Source of the DNA: Axinella damicornis
Taxonomy: Eukaryota > Porifera > Demospongiae > Axinellida > Axinellidae
Length of the DNA: 64,000 nt
Reading direction: 5' to 3'
NCBI GenBank assembly: GCA_963931865.1
Contig: OZ007518.1
Location: 8,918,361-8,982,360, forward strand
Positions 46,147-57,635 of this stretch are shown piece by piece. Each line of letters starts with the position of its first letter. Position 1 is the stretch's first letter. The translations under genes were made by a program, and so were the position numbers. The notes under the pieces are model-generated. The model ran no database searches, was not told where the DNA came from, and worked only from the letters and a program-made list of their open reading frames with translations.

Positions 46147-46721
46147 ATAATATCTTTAAACCGTATGTCGTGACATGAATGCATCAAGTAAAAATGGAAC
46201 AAGTCCCAGTTGGCACCCCCCGAAGTAGGAGTTCTTGCAAAATATGTTTTAGAAAGGTTCTGAATTTAGGTGTTTTCAAATTTGATACATTTTTTTCAAA
46301 GGGGGGTGCGATTTTGATGCTTTTTTGCACAATTTGGATAATTCCCCACGTGCACATTATGATGTGCCTAATGTTCCATTTATATTTGATGCATCCACAC
46401 CTGCAATTAGGTGCAGTTCCTTGCTTCTGCAATCGGACCTACCGGGTATTATACATACCACTTATGAAATCTGTCAGCATGATGTTAATATATCCACATG
46501 ACTGAGCAATTAATTTGATATTAGTACTTGCACGCATGCATGAACAAATTCTACACATGCAGGGTTACTACATTTCTGTAGTGGGATACTTGTTGCTATG
46601 TGTATACTCATATTTTGGTCACATTTTTGTAGCTATAGCTACTGTACATAAATGATAAGCTCTATCATGAATACTGTTATTATGATCGTACTCTGAGTCT
46701 GACTGCATGAGTGGCTAGACT

Positions 46722-47067
46722 ATGGCAATGGCTGGAGTGACATTAGAGGAGTGTGTTAGAGAGTTTAGTATTTCTGCAGAGCTACTGGATAAAAGGGTTA
46801 GTGATGAGCACCTCCGGGAAGTCTCCAAGTTCTTGCAGTGGAGGAAGGCTGCACCTTACTTGAAACTAGATGACTCTGAAGTAGTGGCAGTGGATTTGGA
46901 TGGAAACAGTGAGCAGGAAAAAAGATACAAGTCTCTTCAGACGTGGAAGAGCAAGTTTGCTTTCAAGGCAACATACAAGAGGCTGATACAGGCTCTCCTG
47001 GAATGTGGTAGGGCTGACCACGCTGAAGAGGTCTGCAAACTGCTGGCCAGTCTGGCACCACAGAAAG
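46722..47067 (+). CDS. Fragment C: first exon with a Death-like domain
   Basis: ATG at 46722 opens MAMAGVTLEECVREFSISAE and continues 346 bp to a phase-1 donor (aaag|gtgcgc). Residues 25-112 resemble a Death fold: LREVSKFLQWRKAAPYLKL, DGNSEQEKRYKSLQTWKSKF, ATYKRLIQALLECGRADHAE and EVCKLL, with the conserved Trp in TWKSK. The phase matches the Ig/linker exons of genes A and B. No Ig exons follow; the next family exon is the truncated linker at 47777. It may be the first exon of a decayed or differently spliced relative of gene A, and it hints that genes A and B also start with such an exon. Confidence 0.7.
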
Positions 47068-47277
47068 GTGCGCACATAGCTAGCTAGTAACTACGTAGCT
47101 ACACTGCTAATATTGCCGACCCTGAGACAACTAGCTATGTTAACAGGCTCAGGCCTGCTTGAATCTCAAGACTCTCAGACCCAACGAACCACAGAAATGT
47201 GATGTGTAGGAAAATCAACACAATTTACCACATGACATCATCATAATTATAAGCACATGAGAGACTGGGGAGCTTGC

Positions 47278-47366
47278 AGTCTAGCCGCTAGCCCTTCTCC
47301 ACCCGCCCGGCGGCCCTCCGTGCGCCCGCCTGACTGGCCAGGTGGAGAGGGGCTAGCGGCTAGACT
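47278..47366. mobile_element. Palindromic element, 89 bp, with 9-11-bp duplication
   Basis: Begins agtctagccgctagccc and ends gggctagcggctagact. The 11-bp ggggagcttgc lies on both sides (47267-47277, 47367-47377), so a 9-11-bp target duplication. It lies between the two exons of fragment C. Confidence 0.8.
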
Positions 47367-47584
47367 GGGGAGCTTGCCACCTTGTCCGCTTCTTGACATC
47401 AGTGTTGTTTTAGTACAACATTATTAGTCAAAATTGTAAATCTGAAAAGGGCATTTAGTTATCTTGTATTTGGGGATTTCAATATTAGTTTAGCTATGGT
47501 TTCGAAGTAATAATTATGCACTCCTATAGCCCTAGCTTTAAGCAGTGGTCAAGCACTTACAGTCATTTGCATAGTTTGCCTTAA

Positions 47585-47640
47585 TTAGCCTCGTTCCCAG
47601 GCGCTCGGTCCAATTACCGAGCGCCTGGGAACAATTAAGG
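47585..47640. mobile_element. Truncated TAGYCTCG element
   Basis: Starts tagcctcgttcccaggcgct, is mirrored to gcgcctgggaac, then ends in aattaagg without the terminal cgaggcta. The flanks ccttaat and aattaagg are inverse to each other, so the right end is rearranged. Confidence 0.55.
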
Positions 47641-47776
47641 CTAAGTTTACTTCAACAGCACTAATCAACGTTTACCTCAACAGCAGCGCAGTGGCACCAA
47701 TAGGAGCTTGTATCCCATCTAATTAATTGTATGGTAGTCTACATTACTCTTTGCTTTCCGTTTTGATATTGTGTAG

Positions 47777-47857
47777 CTGATCCCCCAAGAATCACCAGTC
47801 TTTCAAAGGATGCTGTTGCAGACGTACCTACAAATGCAACTGTACAGGGGACAGAAC
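47777..47857 (+). pseudogene. Fragment C: truncated linker exon
   Basis: After a gtgtag acceptor it reads ADPPRITSLSKDAVADVPTN then ATVQGTEHF and a stop. It aligns with the linkers of genes A and B but lacks the last residues and the donor; the break adjoins ttaaatgggatgggactgag, half of a repeat seen at 14690. Confidence 0.7.
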
Positions 47858-47984
47858 ATTTTTAAATGGGATGGGACTGAGGCTGGTTAATGGAATTCCT
47901 TGTTTGTCTGCTTTTTTCGGGAGTCGATCGGGGTGGCCATCATAAATCGTTTGTAATTTTTGTGAGAATTTTTTTGGTTTCTAG

Positions 47985-48520
47985 TGGTAATTGAAGTGGG
48001 TCACTAAATATTAATTAAACTGCTGTAGTTTATGATCAAGCTAGTCTGATCACTGTCCCAGGTGGCCACTCTGTTGAAGAGTCAGCAGCTGTACCTGACC
48101 AGGAGGCTAGGGGAGGAGGGCTGAGGGACACCTGTACCAGGAGGCTAGGGGACTCTGAGGAAAGCTACATGAGGGACAACTGTACCAGGAGGCTAGGGAA
48201 GGAGGGCTGAGGGACACCCGCCTGGCTGTACCTATACCAAGAGGTTGGGGGAAGAGGGTTGAGGGACACAGGGGAGAAGGGCTGCACGAGGGACACTAGG
48301 GGAGGAGGGCTGAGGGACACCTGTACCAGGAAGCTAGGGGAGGAGGACCGAGGGACACCTGTACCAGGAGGCTATAGCTAGGGGAAGAGGGCTGAGGGAC
48401 ACCTATACCAGGAGGCTAGGGGAGGAGGCCGGGTGAGGGACACCGGAAGGCTAGGGGAGGAGGGCTGAGGGACACCTGCATGTACCTGTCTTGAAATGGG
48501 ACACTCAAGATGTTGAGTCA
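47985..48520. repeat. Dispersed repeat carrying a 38-bp minisatellite
   Basis: About nine imperfect copies of a unit containing ctgagggacacctgtaccag and gaggctaggggagga. The flanking sequence (gatcactgtcccaggtggcc, gaagagtcagcagct) is shared with 42270-42470, so the minisatellite is part of a dispersed repeat. Confidence 0.8.
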
Positions 48521-49063
48521 TAGCTCTCTGATGTTGTACAGTGACCGATGTTGTTAAATATTTCTTTGGTGGGTAGGGAATTGGTACAAAGAATGCACTG
48601 AGCAAGGTCATCTATTGAGATGTGGTCTCCACCTGACTTGTCCTACTGACCGTCACCATCACACACCCTCAGGGAGGGATATTAGGTATACTATTGCACT
48701 AGTGAGGAGGCAACCGTTACCACAGGTATCGTGGTCACACTGTACCCCTTCTTGACCTTTGCACTGGCTATATTTAGGGTAGCAGCTGGAGGAAGGGAGG
48801 GAGGAGGAGTCAAGTTGCAAAGAAACTTCTGAAAATGAAAACTGAATGTTCTATGGCTGCAGCAACTTCTCACAGTTAGATTCTTTAAGTGTGGAATTGT
48901 GTAAAGAAATTCATGTCGAGTTTCTGACGGTCCTAATTACCAGCCCCACCCACTCCACTAGTCAGGCCAGCCTCTTTTTCCAAGTATGTACATTTACGTA
49001 GGGGGCGCATCCGCTTCCGGAAAAAGAGGTGACTCCACTCGTTTTTTCGACCGTCTAGCCGAG

Positions 49064-52011
49064 ATGGCAGGCAGACGGCAGGCTTTCCAAGGTAGTCCTG
49101 AACTGCAGCGGTTTGTGCTTCCTGAAGTGCGTCCCACGGGAAAGCAGCTAGGTGTGGGCTCCTACGGCAGCGTGGAGGAGGTGGAAGTGAACGGTCTTGT
49201 GTGCGCGGGCAAGCGTCTGCACGATGCGCTCGTGGAGCAGGGGAACGCTGGTGTGGCCAACATCACCCGCAAGTACCTCCGGGAGTGCCAGGTGATGCCT
49301 TGTCTAAACATTCTCCCTTGAAATCCCCCACTGCTGTAGCTTGTGTGTAGCTTGGTGTCCCGTATAAGGGACCGAACTGACCTGACTATATGGTATTTCG
49401 GGAGGGGCACAAGTTCTTGCTGTTGCTGGATACCGAAAGATGTACTGTAGTTCAATGTCTGCATGCCATTCTATTTGTGTAGGATATGATTATATACCTA
49501 CTGTCAGACTAGCTACGTCAGACTAGCTGACTGTCTGTCCTAGGCTATTTTGGCAGTTCACAGATATCCAGCCAGTCTTGGAGTAGATAATTATATGATT
49601 GTCATATAGGACTGCTTGAGGGAAACCACATGCAGCGTGTCGTCATTTCATGAATACCCATTATTCATGATTTGGGGTACCTAAACTTTGACCTCCACAT
49701 ATGTTGTGAACAGGAAATGAGCAGGTGTAGCCTGTTGGCACTTGGAACCACTGCAGGTGATGGCTGAGATGCGGCACCCTCATGTGGTACAGTTCCTGGG
49801 GCTATGTTTCCTAGAAGGGTCCACAATGCCAGTGTTGGTGATGGAGAGGCTGGACAGCAGCCTGGACGATCTGCTGGAGAGTACCCCCGGCCTCCCTCTC
49901 ACCCTCAAGCGATCCCTGCTGGTAGACATAGTGCGGGGGCTGCTCTATCTCCATACCCGTAACCCACCTGTTGTGCATCGGGACCTCTCAGCCCGAAATG
50001 TTTTATTGACCTCATCACTTGTAGCCAAGGTCAGTGATCTCGGCAATGCTCGCATCGTAAACCTGCAGCCGGGCCAGCTTGCAAGAACTCTCACACGTCT
50101 GCCAGGAACAATGGCATACATGCCACCAGAGGCGTTCGATGAGCACTCACAATACGGTCCCCGACTGGATATTTTTTCATTCGGTCATCTCACTCTCTTC
50201 ACACTCACACAGGTCAGAGAGGGGTGGATAAACAGCAGGTGGACTGTTTGTGCATGTGTGAGCTTGTCAGTGATAGCAGTAGAAATACCACAAGTAGTAC
50301 TGACATTCCTTATTAGGCAATTGGATGGTGTTGGGGTATTTACAAGTAATATTATTCATCAATTATGATATAACTTCTCATGAATTCAGCACTTTTACAC
50401 ATGACTTGTATCAGTGTACCCTTTCCCTATGCAGGTGTTCCCTGGATCTCTCCTTCCCCACAACTATGCAGACACTGAGAATCCAGACCGCCTTTTGGCT
50501 CGGTCTGAGGTGGAGCGTCGGAGGGACTACATCCTGTCCCTCCATGGGCAGCTGGGAGAGCAACATCCTCTTGTGCAGCTGGTACACCAGTGTCTTCACA
50601 ACACCCCATCACGACGGCCCTCTGCAGCAGAGCTGCTTCCACGACTGGAGGCTGTGGGGGCTGAGATTGAGGGGCCATACGGCAGCCAGCTCAAGAAAGT
50701 AGATGTGGTGAAAGTGGGGATGATGAAGGCCCTCAGGGAGATTGGAAACCTGCAGGAGCAAATGCAGCAGCTGGAGGTAGGTTGGCTGTGTGTGAGCTCA
50801 CAGATCAGAGGCATTGAGCTGCCATGGCCCAAGACATGATCAAGTCTTGTTATTTGTTTTTGTTGTGTAGTTGGAACAAGCTAGGGAGACAGAGGCTAAA
50901 GATGTCCAACTGCAGGAGAAAGTTACTGAACTTGAGAGGCAACAGAGAGAGTTGCAAACACTGAGGGTATGTAAAGACAGCCATTCCATGCACTTTTACA
51001 ACGTATAATTATTATACACGTCTTGTTCTTCCTCACTGTTAGGAGGACAAGAGAGGTCTGCAGACAGTGGTGCAAGTTAAGGACACACAACTACAACAGA
51101 AGGACACTCAGCTCCAACAGAAGGACAACCAGCTTCAACAGAAGGACACCCAGCTCCAACAGAAGGACACCCAGCTCCAACAGAAGGAAGGCCAGCTCCA
51201 GCGACAAGCCACAGCTCTCCGAGAGAGGTCTACTGAAACCAACAGGCAACGGAGAGAACTGCAAGTACTGAGGGTAAGGATGTGCATGGACATTTTAATG
51301 TGCAAACGGAAAAGTGACGTTGCAGATATTCGGATTGTCAGGAGGAAAAGGGAAGGTTGCAGGCCCAACTTCAGCATCAAGCCCAGGAGAAGGATGCAGA
51401 ACTACACACACTGAGGGTACGGATCATGCATGCCGACATACTGATATGGATACTGTGTTTTAAGAAGTGTCGGTACCAAAGTGTTGTGCATTGTGGTTAC
51501 AGGCTGAGCTTCGAGAGAGGGACGCCGAGATCAGCCGACTCCGGAGAGAGCTGAGAGTAAGGAACTAATAATGTGCTTATTCATTACTGTATTGATAACT
51601 GATATATGATTCTGTATACAGGATCACAGTACTACCAGAGATGAGAGAGTAGCTGCAGTGCGATCCCCACCTCAACAACCCCAGGTGAATTACAGTTGAA
51701 GCATACACTGCCTATACCAAGATCGAGGAAAAACATCCTCCAACAACCCTGGCAATCTGGTGCAGACATACATAATTACAGCATATTATAGTGTAACTAT
51801 GTGCTAAAAGCTTAAACAGGACCCCGCCCCATGGCCGGTATCTACCAATGGAAACGTCCAACCCGTCCAAGTCAATCCCATCAACCAGCCATATGCTCCA
51901 CCCCCTTCTGCTCACCAGATGGTAGCTAGTGTTGCAACTACTACTGCTCAGAAGTATCATTATGACAACCGTATTATCACAGTTCTCTTGAGAGTGAACA
52001 CCAGCCTATGA
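49064..52011 (+). CDS. Tyrosine-kinase-like (TKL) protein kinase with C-terminal coiled coil
   Basis: Exons: 49064-49291, 49757-50212, 50435-50776, 50871-50966, 51043-51273, 51342-51416, 51503-51556, 51622-51684, 51820-52011 (TGA); all junctions GT-AG in phase 0. The kinase domain is about residues 25-320: glycine loop LGVGSYGSV, Lys in CAGKRL, HRDLSARN catalytic loop, magnesium motif DLG (not DFG) in KVSDLGNAR, MPPEA in place of APE, DIFSFG, and the C-lobe NTPSRRPSAAELL. All catalytic residues are present, so it should be active. The mix of HRDLSARN and TKL features suggests a TKL or dual-specificity kinase. The tail is a coiled coil with six KDTQLQQ-type heptads (51085-51200) and a Pro-rich end. 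ATG 49064 is preferred because the upstream ATG at 48986 lies in transposon-like sequence. Confidence 0.85.
50871..51684 (+). CDS. Kinase gene coiled-coil exons
   Basis: Five small phase-0 exons (96, 231, 75, 54 and 63 bp), the first four ending in LR or LR-like heptad ends (QTLR, QVLR, HTLR, RELR). The 231-bp exon contains tandem DTQLQQK heptads. The modular phase-0 units suggest the coiled coil grew by exon duplication. Confidence 0.8.
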
Positions 52012-52429
52012 ATCACATTATAGAAGATGATTGCAAAGTTTCTTGCATGCTGATCAATAAGTGATGTAGCACTGCAGTGCCACTGTATACATCATCGATG
52101 CCATCTCAGATTCTTGGATTCTACGCCCTACATTAGCTGAGAAGTCACTTGCGCACCATAAACTGTGTACGTGTGTTACAGACTACCTCTTGTGGCCTCA
52201 TTCCCAGACCATGGAAACAAGGTCCGGTTCCTATACATGTACCTCATGCAATCTGTGGATGTTCCGGTTCTGTGGCCCCTTCTGAGGGTGTGGTGCTTTA
52301 GTGATCAAGAGTATAAGATTTTCATGTATGTATGATGTGCGTGACGGAAGTGGGATGTTCATGGGGCGGGATTAGACTAGTGACTTCAATTTATTTACTG
52401 AACCTCAAACACTGGGCATGGCTGGAATC

Positions 52430-52625
52430 AAGCGGACACAATTGGTGAGCAGTTGAAGCGGACACAATCGGGGAGCAGCAGCTGAAACGAACGCAGGCAG
52501 CGAGCAGCAGCTGGAATGGATGTAATCGGGGAACAGCAACTGAAGCGGACGCAAACGGGGAGCAGCAGTTGAAGCGGATCTATGCAATCAGGAAGCAGCA
52601 GTTGAAGCGGATGCAATCAGGGTGC
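52430..52625. repeat. Minisatellite, about 28-33-bp units
   Basis: Repeated ggggagcagcagttgaagcg / gacgcaatc motifs with substitutions, about seven units. The reverse-strand open frames through it are repeat artefacts. Related units occur at 35090-35140. Confidence 0.8.
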
Positions 52626-54183
52626 AGCAACTCTGCACAGAGAGCTGTCCGGCGCCGGATTCACATAGGCGAAGGAGGGGGAAGTAGCTGTAATCATTTA
52701 AAATAACTTACCACCACGGTATTGTAATACCAGAAGTGGCAACGACTCTTTGTAAGAGCAAAACTGCATTCATGGAATGTACATTGAACTGATCACAGTG
52801 ATAGAAGGATATTCATCCCCTGCTCTACATACTGCACAATATAACATCCATTGCACTTACATCAATTTTCCGTGGCTTTTCCGTATACTAAAGCTTGTGC
52901 TGCCATTTTGGTGCACCGTAGTACATTGACAGCACATGCAGTATCGATTGAAACACACCCTCCATCACTGCACTGGTAAGCCTTTATACTTGGCCTACAT
53001 AGCAATGGCATTCATTCGATTGAAGACAGACAAGAAGGTTTGAATTGTGTTCGCTGAGATTGCCATAGAAGCTGCTGTCTTCAAAAACGGGCTGCCATGT
53101 TAAATTGGTATACCAGCTAGTTCATGTTCTCAAATGATGCTGTTGCAATGCGTCTATATGATTCCGGGTCCATAATTATATTTAAAACTATAACCCTAAC
53201 CATATAAATTACGTACGTACCATATAGCATACGGATGCTAATGTACTGGAACTTCTTATGCCCGGCCAACTGTAATCCTCTGGCCGCACCACTGGACTGC
53301 CGAAAGCATGCGGATTCTAACAATTATATGCAGATCTCAGGTACCATACAGACACTGACATGTATACTGGTGCTATTATTCCCAAATACAACAGCTGCCC
53401 ATGCTAATGGCTACATATACCACTCGCCAAAAGTTGTGCATACCCTCACCGTCCATGGAGTCGTCACCCGGTTGGATTCTCCTAGTACTAGCTCCTGGGC
53501 TAGCCTCGTTCCCAGGCCCGAGACCATGGCACTGCTCGAGGATCCTTACGATCGAATCGCGTCATAAAACACCTGCACTCATATCTGCAACCATTCCAAG
53601 CCAGGTAAATGTTCGCGGCGAAACAGTGAAGCATCGAAACGCACTGACCATTGCGCATGCGCATGTGGCATTCGCAATGACGTCATAGGTATGTGAGCAA
53701 ATTAATCTGATTGGCGACTGGCCCAAGGCGCAAATATTTTGAGTGCAGGTGCCATTCACTTTAGTTTCAAAATTTCTAGTCTGTTTAGTTTGGGGAGCTC
53801 TAGCTGAGTAGCTCCCAGCTAGCTGTTTAGCAGTCTACTGTTAGGCTAAAGTTAGTCATGGCTTGAGAATTGCCTGAGAGGTTCTTGCAAGTAAAAAAAT
53901 ACGGTGAGTCTGAAACTTTTTCTTCAAATTTCCCAGCTAGTTAAATAGCTCCATGTGTACAGTACAGCTTCCTTTTTTCCTGCTTTCAATGCCTCACCTA
54001 TGTGAGTTTGCCTACAGCCATTGGTTGAGGAAGTGGTGAATTCATCACACAATTACCCAAATGCTAGCAAACCCATAACAGATGAAATTAATTATGGAGC
54101 TATTTAATAACTAGCTGGATGGTTGAAGTTACTGTACTAATGTTTTGTGATGGAAGTGAAAATATTTCACAGACATAAGCTGT

Positions 54184-54233
54184 TAGTCTTGGAACCAGAC
54201 CCTTGGCACGGGGAGCGTCCGGTTCCGAGACTA
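54184..54233. mobile_element. TAGYCTTG/TAGTCTCG mini-element, 50 bp; empty site of the 598-bp insertion
   Basis: tagtcttggaaccagaccct to ggttccgagacta. It contains a single gggagcgtc, where the gene A copy has the 598-bp element between two copies. This shows the pre-insertion state. Confidence 0.75.
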
Positions 54234-54632
54234 TGTAGCCGTTTTTGCAAGTAGTATCATATTTTAAGCCAACACATCACTGGAAAATATTCTCCATCAC
54301 AAAAGATGATGTACGGTATCGGTACAACTGTCTTTCTGCAGTGAAATAGCTGTAGCACATAAGGTCGCATGCGTGCATACATTACTTCCTGCAGAAAGTA
54401 GGTTGTAATGTCCGTGGTACATGTGCCGCCTCTCACTGGCAACATTTTACACTCCAGTTTCCTAAACCTTCACGAGAAACTGCAGTGTAAACTATTCCAG
54501 CTCAGCTGCGTCACTGGTACACTATATTAATGACCTGTGTAGCTACCTACCAGCTGAGAGTAATGGCCGCTTTATGATGCCATGACATCATGAAAAACAT
54601 GTACGACTCATAATACGATTCCTCTATCCCAG

Positions 54633-56160
54633 GCACGTCCCCCCAGTGGGCTACAGCTACCTCTGACATTGAAGTGGAGACGGTGCAGGGACATGCCGTG
54701 TGTAATGGCATCCCTACAGTCAGTGAGACTTGGTGAGGACGTGTTTGTTGGAGGAGGATTCACAGGCTCATTCGGTGATGATGATGCACATACTGTCCAC
54801 CAGTATCACCCACCAACTGACCAGTGGGTACCACTACCACGGTACGAGTGTGTGTGGTTTGCAATGGCGACACTCACCAACAAGCTGACGCTAGTTGGTG
54901 GGTACAATATATCCACTCTGCCATACAAGGTGACCAATCAGATCGCAGTGTGGGACACGGAGGGGATGTCCCGGGGGTGGACACACCCCTACCCCCCCAT
55001 GCCCACACCACGTCACAGTCCAGCCGTTGCTACTCATGACAAGCGGCTGGTGGTGGCAGGTGGGAAGGTGTATGGTGGTGACCGCCTAGCCACAGTTGAG
55101 GTCCTCGATACTACATCCCGCCAATGGCTGTCTACCTCACCACTCCCCGTGAAATGCTCCCTCAAGACATCCGCCATTGTTAACCAAGAGTTGTACCTGT
55201 TGGGGGGGACACTGACTAGTCTCGCAAGCCAGCCTCTTTTTCTTCGAGGGGGCGCGTGCGGAGGGGGGAGGGAAAAAGAGTCTGGTGACTTAAGCCAACA
55301 TTTCGTTTTCTCTGCCGGAATGTGGGTAGAGCCAATGAGATTGCAGCAGTCACATGATTTTCATAGCGTAATTCAGAGAGATAGTGCGTGCGATTGCCAT
55401 CGCTGCAAAGCGCAACTAGGCTATCCAAGGTTGTGCCCCAAGCAAGAATTAGCAGTGAAGAACTCCTTCAGCGGACGGGATGTACTCGTGAGTCTTCTAA
55501 CCGGCACTGGAAAATCGCCTTGTTACTACGTATATACTGCTGAAGGCTTTTCCCTGGCTCACCTTTCAACGGTTACTACTCTCCAGAGCTTCGCGAGCCT
55601 CCTCCAACTTGCTTCGCAGTCGCACATTTGAAAGTTGTGGGCAATAGTTGGATTGCTATCATGTGACTTTTTCATTTGTTACAGTTGATTGCATTCCACT
55701 GGGAAACGAAATGTTGGCTTAAGTCACCAGACTCTTTTTCCCTCCCGGATCCCCCCTCCGCGCGCGCCCCCTCGAAGAAAAAGAGGCTGGCTTGCGAGAC
55801 TAGACACTGACCACGGAGACACTTATTGTGTCCCTCCCCGAAATAACACGGAACAGTGTTAACTCCGCCACCACCAACACATCCGCGCAATGGCGTACGC
55901 TCCCCGCACCTCCACTGGAGAGCTCTGCCGCCATCTCTGTACAGGGATCAGTAGTAGCCATTGGGGGTCACCATGGCAACACCAGCAGCACAGCCATCCA
56001 CGTCTACCAGCCTGCTACGAACAATTGGAAGAAGGTTGGCGACTTACCTTCTCCACGAGACTCTTGTACATCTACACTGCTACCCAGCGGTGAGATCCTG
56101 GTTGCAGGAGGATGGGATAGCGATGGACGAACTAGCCGAGTCGATGCAGCTGCGTTGTGA
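54633..56160 (+). pseudogene. Third Kelch exon, split by a 586-bp transposon
   Basis: Parts 54633-55216 and 55812-56160 together have 933 bp, exactly the length of gene A's Kelch exon, with TGA at 56158. They encode the same six blades (DVFVGGG, LTLVGG, LVVAGG, LYLLGG, VVAIGG, ILVAGG). The only lesion seen is the insertion at 55217, after blade four. Read through, the frame leaves Kelch sequence and stops at 55629-55631. The exon and about 3 kb of flanks are a segmental copy of the gene A end. Whether it belonged to the kinase gene upstream (phase 0 fits) is unproved. Confidence 0.85.
55217..55802. mobile_element. TAGTCTCG element inserted in the Kelch exon, 586 bp
   Basis: Terminal inverted repeats of about 95 bp: tagtctcgcaagccagcctc at the left and the mirrored end at the right, including gacttaagccaacatttcgt on both sides. 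Exact 9-bp duplication gacactgac at 55208-55216 and 55803-55811. Interior open frames show no transposase. The largest TAGYCTCG family member here. Confidence 0.95.
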
Positions 56161-57616
56161 CTTTGCCTCATTCCCAGAACACTGTACCTGACACGGGAAC
56201 GTGTTTTGACACTTTATATTTTTGGAACGCTTGTAATTTTTTTGATGCTTTTCTGACTTGTTTTTGTACAAAAAGACTTTTTTGATAATCGGAATGGAGA
56301 CATAAAAGCATGCAGATGGTGCAGCAGCCTAGCCAAGTGTAAGTCTTGGTGAAGAGTGAAGCCAAGTGATTGTCCTCGATCGGGCCTCACTGTCCACGCT
56401 GGCCTCCAGTAGCATCCTCACTATGATCATTGTACGGTCCCATAATTTACATCTCGAGGTGAGCGAGGATCCGGATACGCAGTAGTCTCGCGGGGCCCAG
56501 ACTAGATATGCAGTGCGTTTGCCGGTGTAGCATAGTACCTAGAAAAATTATAGACCGCTAGTGTAGTTGTGTATCCGGCAGCATGATGATCAGGGATGGC
56601 ATGGAGAGAGAACGTTGGCATCAGGAGTGCAGAATGAGGTAGAGAGCGGTCTGCTCTCTACCTCATTGGCTATTCCAGTTGAATATGTGTACACCCCCCC
56701 ACAGATGAGCAAATTTGTCCGGGGATGAGTTATTGTCCAGGGGGAACATCTCATTGCCTCCATGTCCAGGGGTCCCAAAGCTATGATGACCCCGGACAGA
56801 TGACTTGATTCCATGTACAACCCTGGACAATCACATCAAGCACCCCTGGACATGGAGGGTAACAGATGTTCCAACCCTGGACAAGCACATCAAGCACCCC
56901 TGGACGTGGAGGGTAAGAGATGCTCCAACCCTGGACATGGAAGCTAAAATGGTTCCAACTAGCCACGGGCCACAGTTACCAAATTGCCAGACGCAATGCC
57001 ACTTTAGTTGGTTGGTTGTTTCTCCCCTCAGGTAAAAAAGTACTCGGAGTGGCAATTTGGTACTTGCAGGGATTCTAGCCTTTTTATGCCGTCAAAACCG
57101 CTTCCCTATCCCCCCTAGGCCCTCTCGCTACCTCCATTTCAGCTCTGTGCATGGGCACTGCACCACAGACGTCCTCTTGGTGGATGTGGGCGCCCACAGC
57201 CCACTCGCTGCCTGTAACTTCAAGCGATTCGACCCAGCCAAGTGTTTTCTGACGTGATATACGCTCAGTGATGAGAGATCTGCCCCACAACTGCAGAGCT
57301 TCTTGGTAGGAGGACACGCTTCTTCCACGACCTCGGATTGTCAACGCGCTCGTCAACCTTCATTGCACGTGTCCATTACTCGTGCACTTCCGTATATCTT
57401 ATTACTTGGACCGTATACCTCTGTATACTACGCACACATCATTATGACGTCATGGTTGGTTGTTGGTTCACAGGTCAAGGCAAAAAGGGGGATTGCGTCG
57501 GCAAAAAAGTGAACGGTGGCCCCGTGCAACTAGCTAGCCCTAATCCGACCCTAACCACACCCCACCGTAACCAGATATTTCAACACGAAGTAAGGGAAAT
57601 GCAGGTATTTAGGAAC
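56161..57616. other. 3' flank of the third Kelch exon and minisatellite region
   Basis: 56161-56630 continues the match to the gene A 3' flank (31767-32220). 56740-56950 holds repeats of caccctggaca and agatgctccaaccctggaca type. 56977-57060 has an inverted pair taccaaattgcca / tggcaatttggta. No gene recognised. Confidence 0.5.
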
Positions 57617-57635
57617 GGGGGGGGGGGGGGGGGGG
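57617..57635. repeat. Poly-G run
   Basis: 19 G; low complexity. Confidence 0.9.

Larger units (their letters stand above)
40384..46721. other. Repeat-rich intergenic region, 6.3 kb
   Basis: No credible gene. Content: an element end at 40700-40740; a block at 41020-41420 duplicated at 62510-62890; a dispersed family at 42009-42140, partly at 43630-43720 and 44043-44100, and inverted at 45328-45443; a 38-bp minisatellite at 42320-42425; a 33-bp repeat (ccatcctatgaaaccata) at 42740-42840; a foldback at 42975-43090; and a GGA microsatellite. Confidence 0.6.
52012..54632. other. Region between the kinase coiled coil and the third Kelch exon
   Basis: No exon recognised. 52430-52625 is a minisatellite; 53352 onward is a copy of the gene A last intron (about 28990-30833). 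It is either intergenic or a 2.7-kb intron if kinase and Kelch are one gene. Confidence 0.5.

Noticed and set aside
48986..49063. Upstream in-frame ATG extending the kinase by 26 residues
   Set aside because: The extension lies in sequence resembling the transposon ends (agcctctttttc ... gaaaaagaggt); the ATG at 49064 starts directly before conserved kinase sequence.
52405..52616. Reverse open frames with CxRFxCCSP periodicity
   Set aside because: Translation of a minisatellite.
55217..55631. Extension of the Kelch protein into the inserted element
   Set aside because: The sequence after 55216 is transposon, and the frame ends without any domain.
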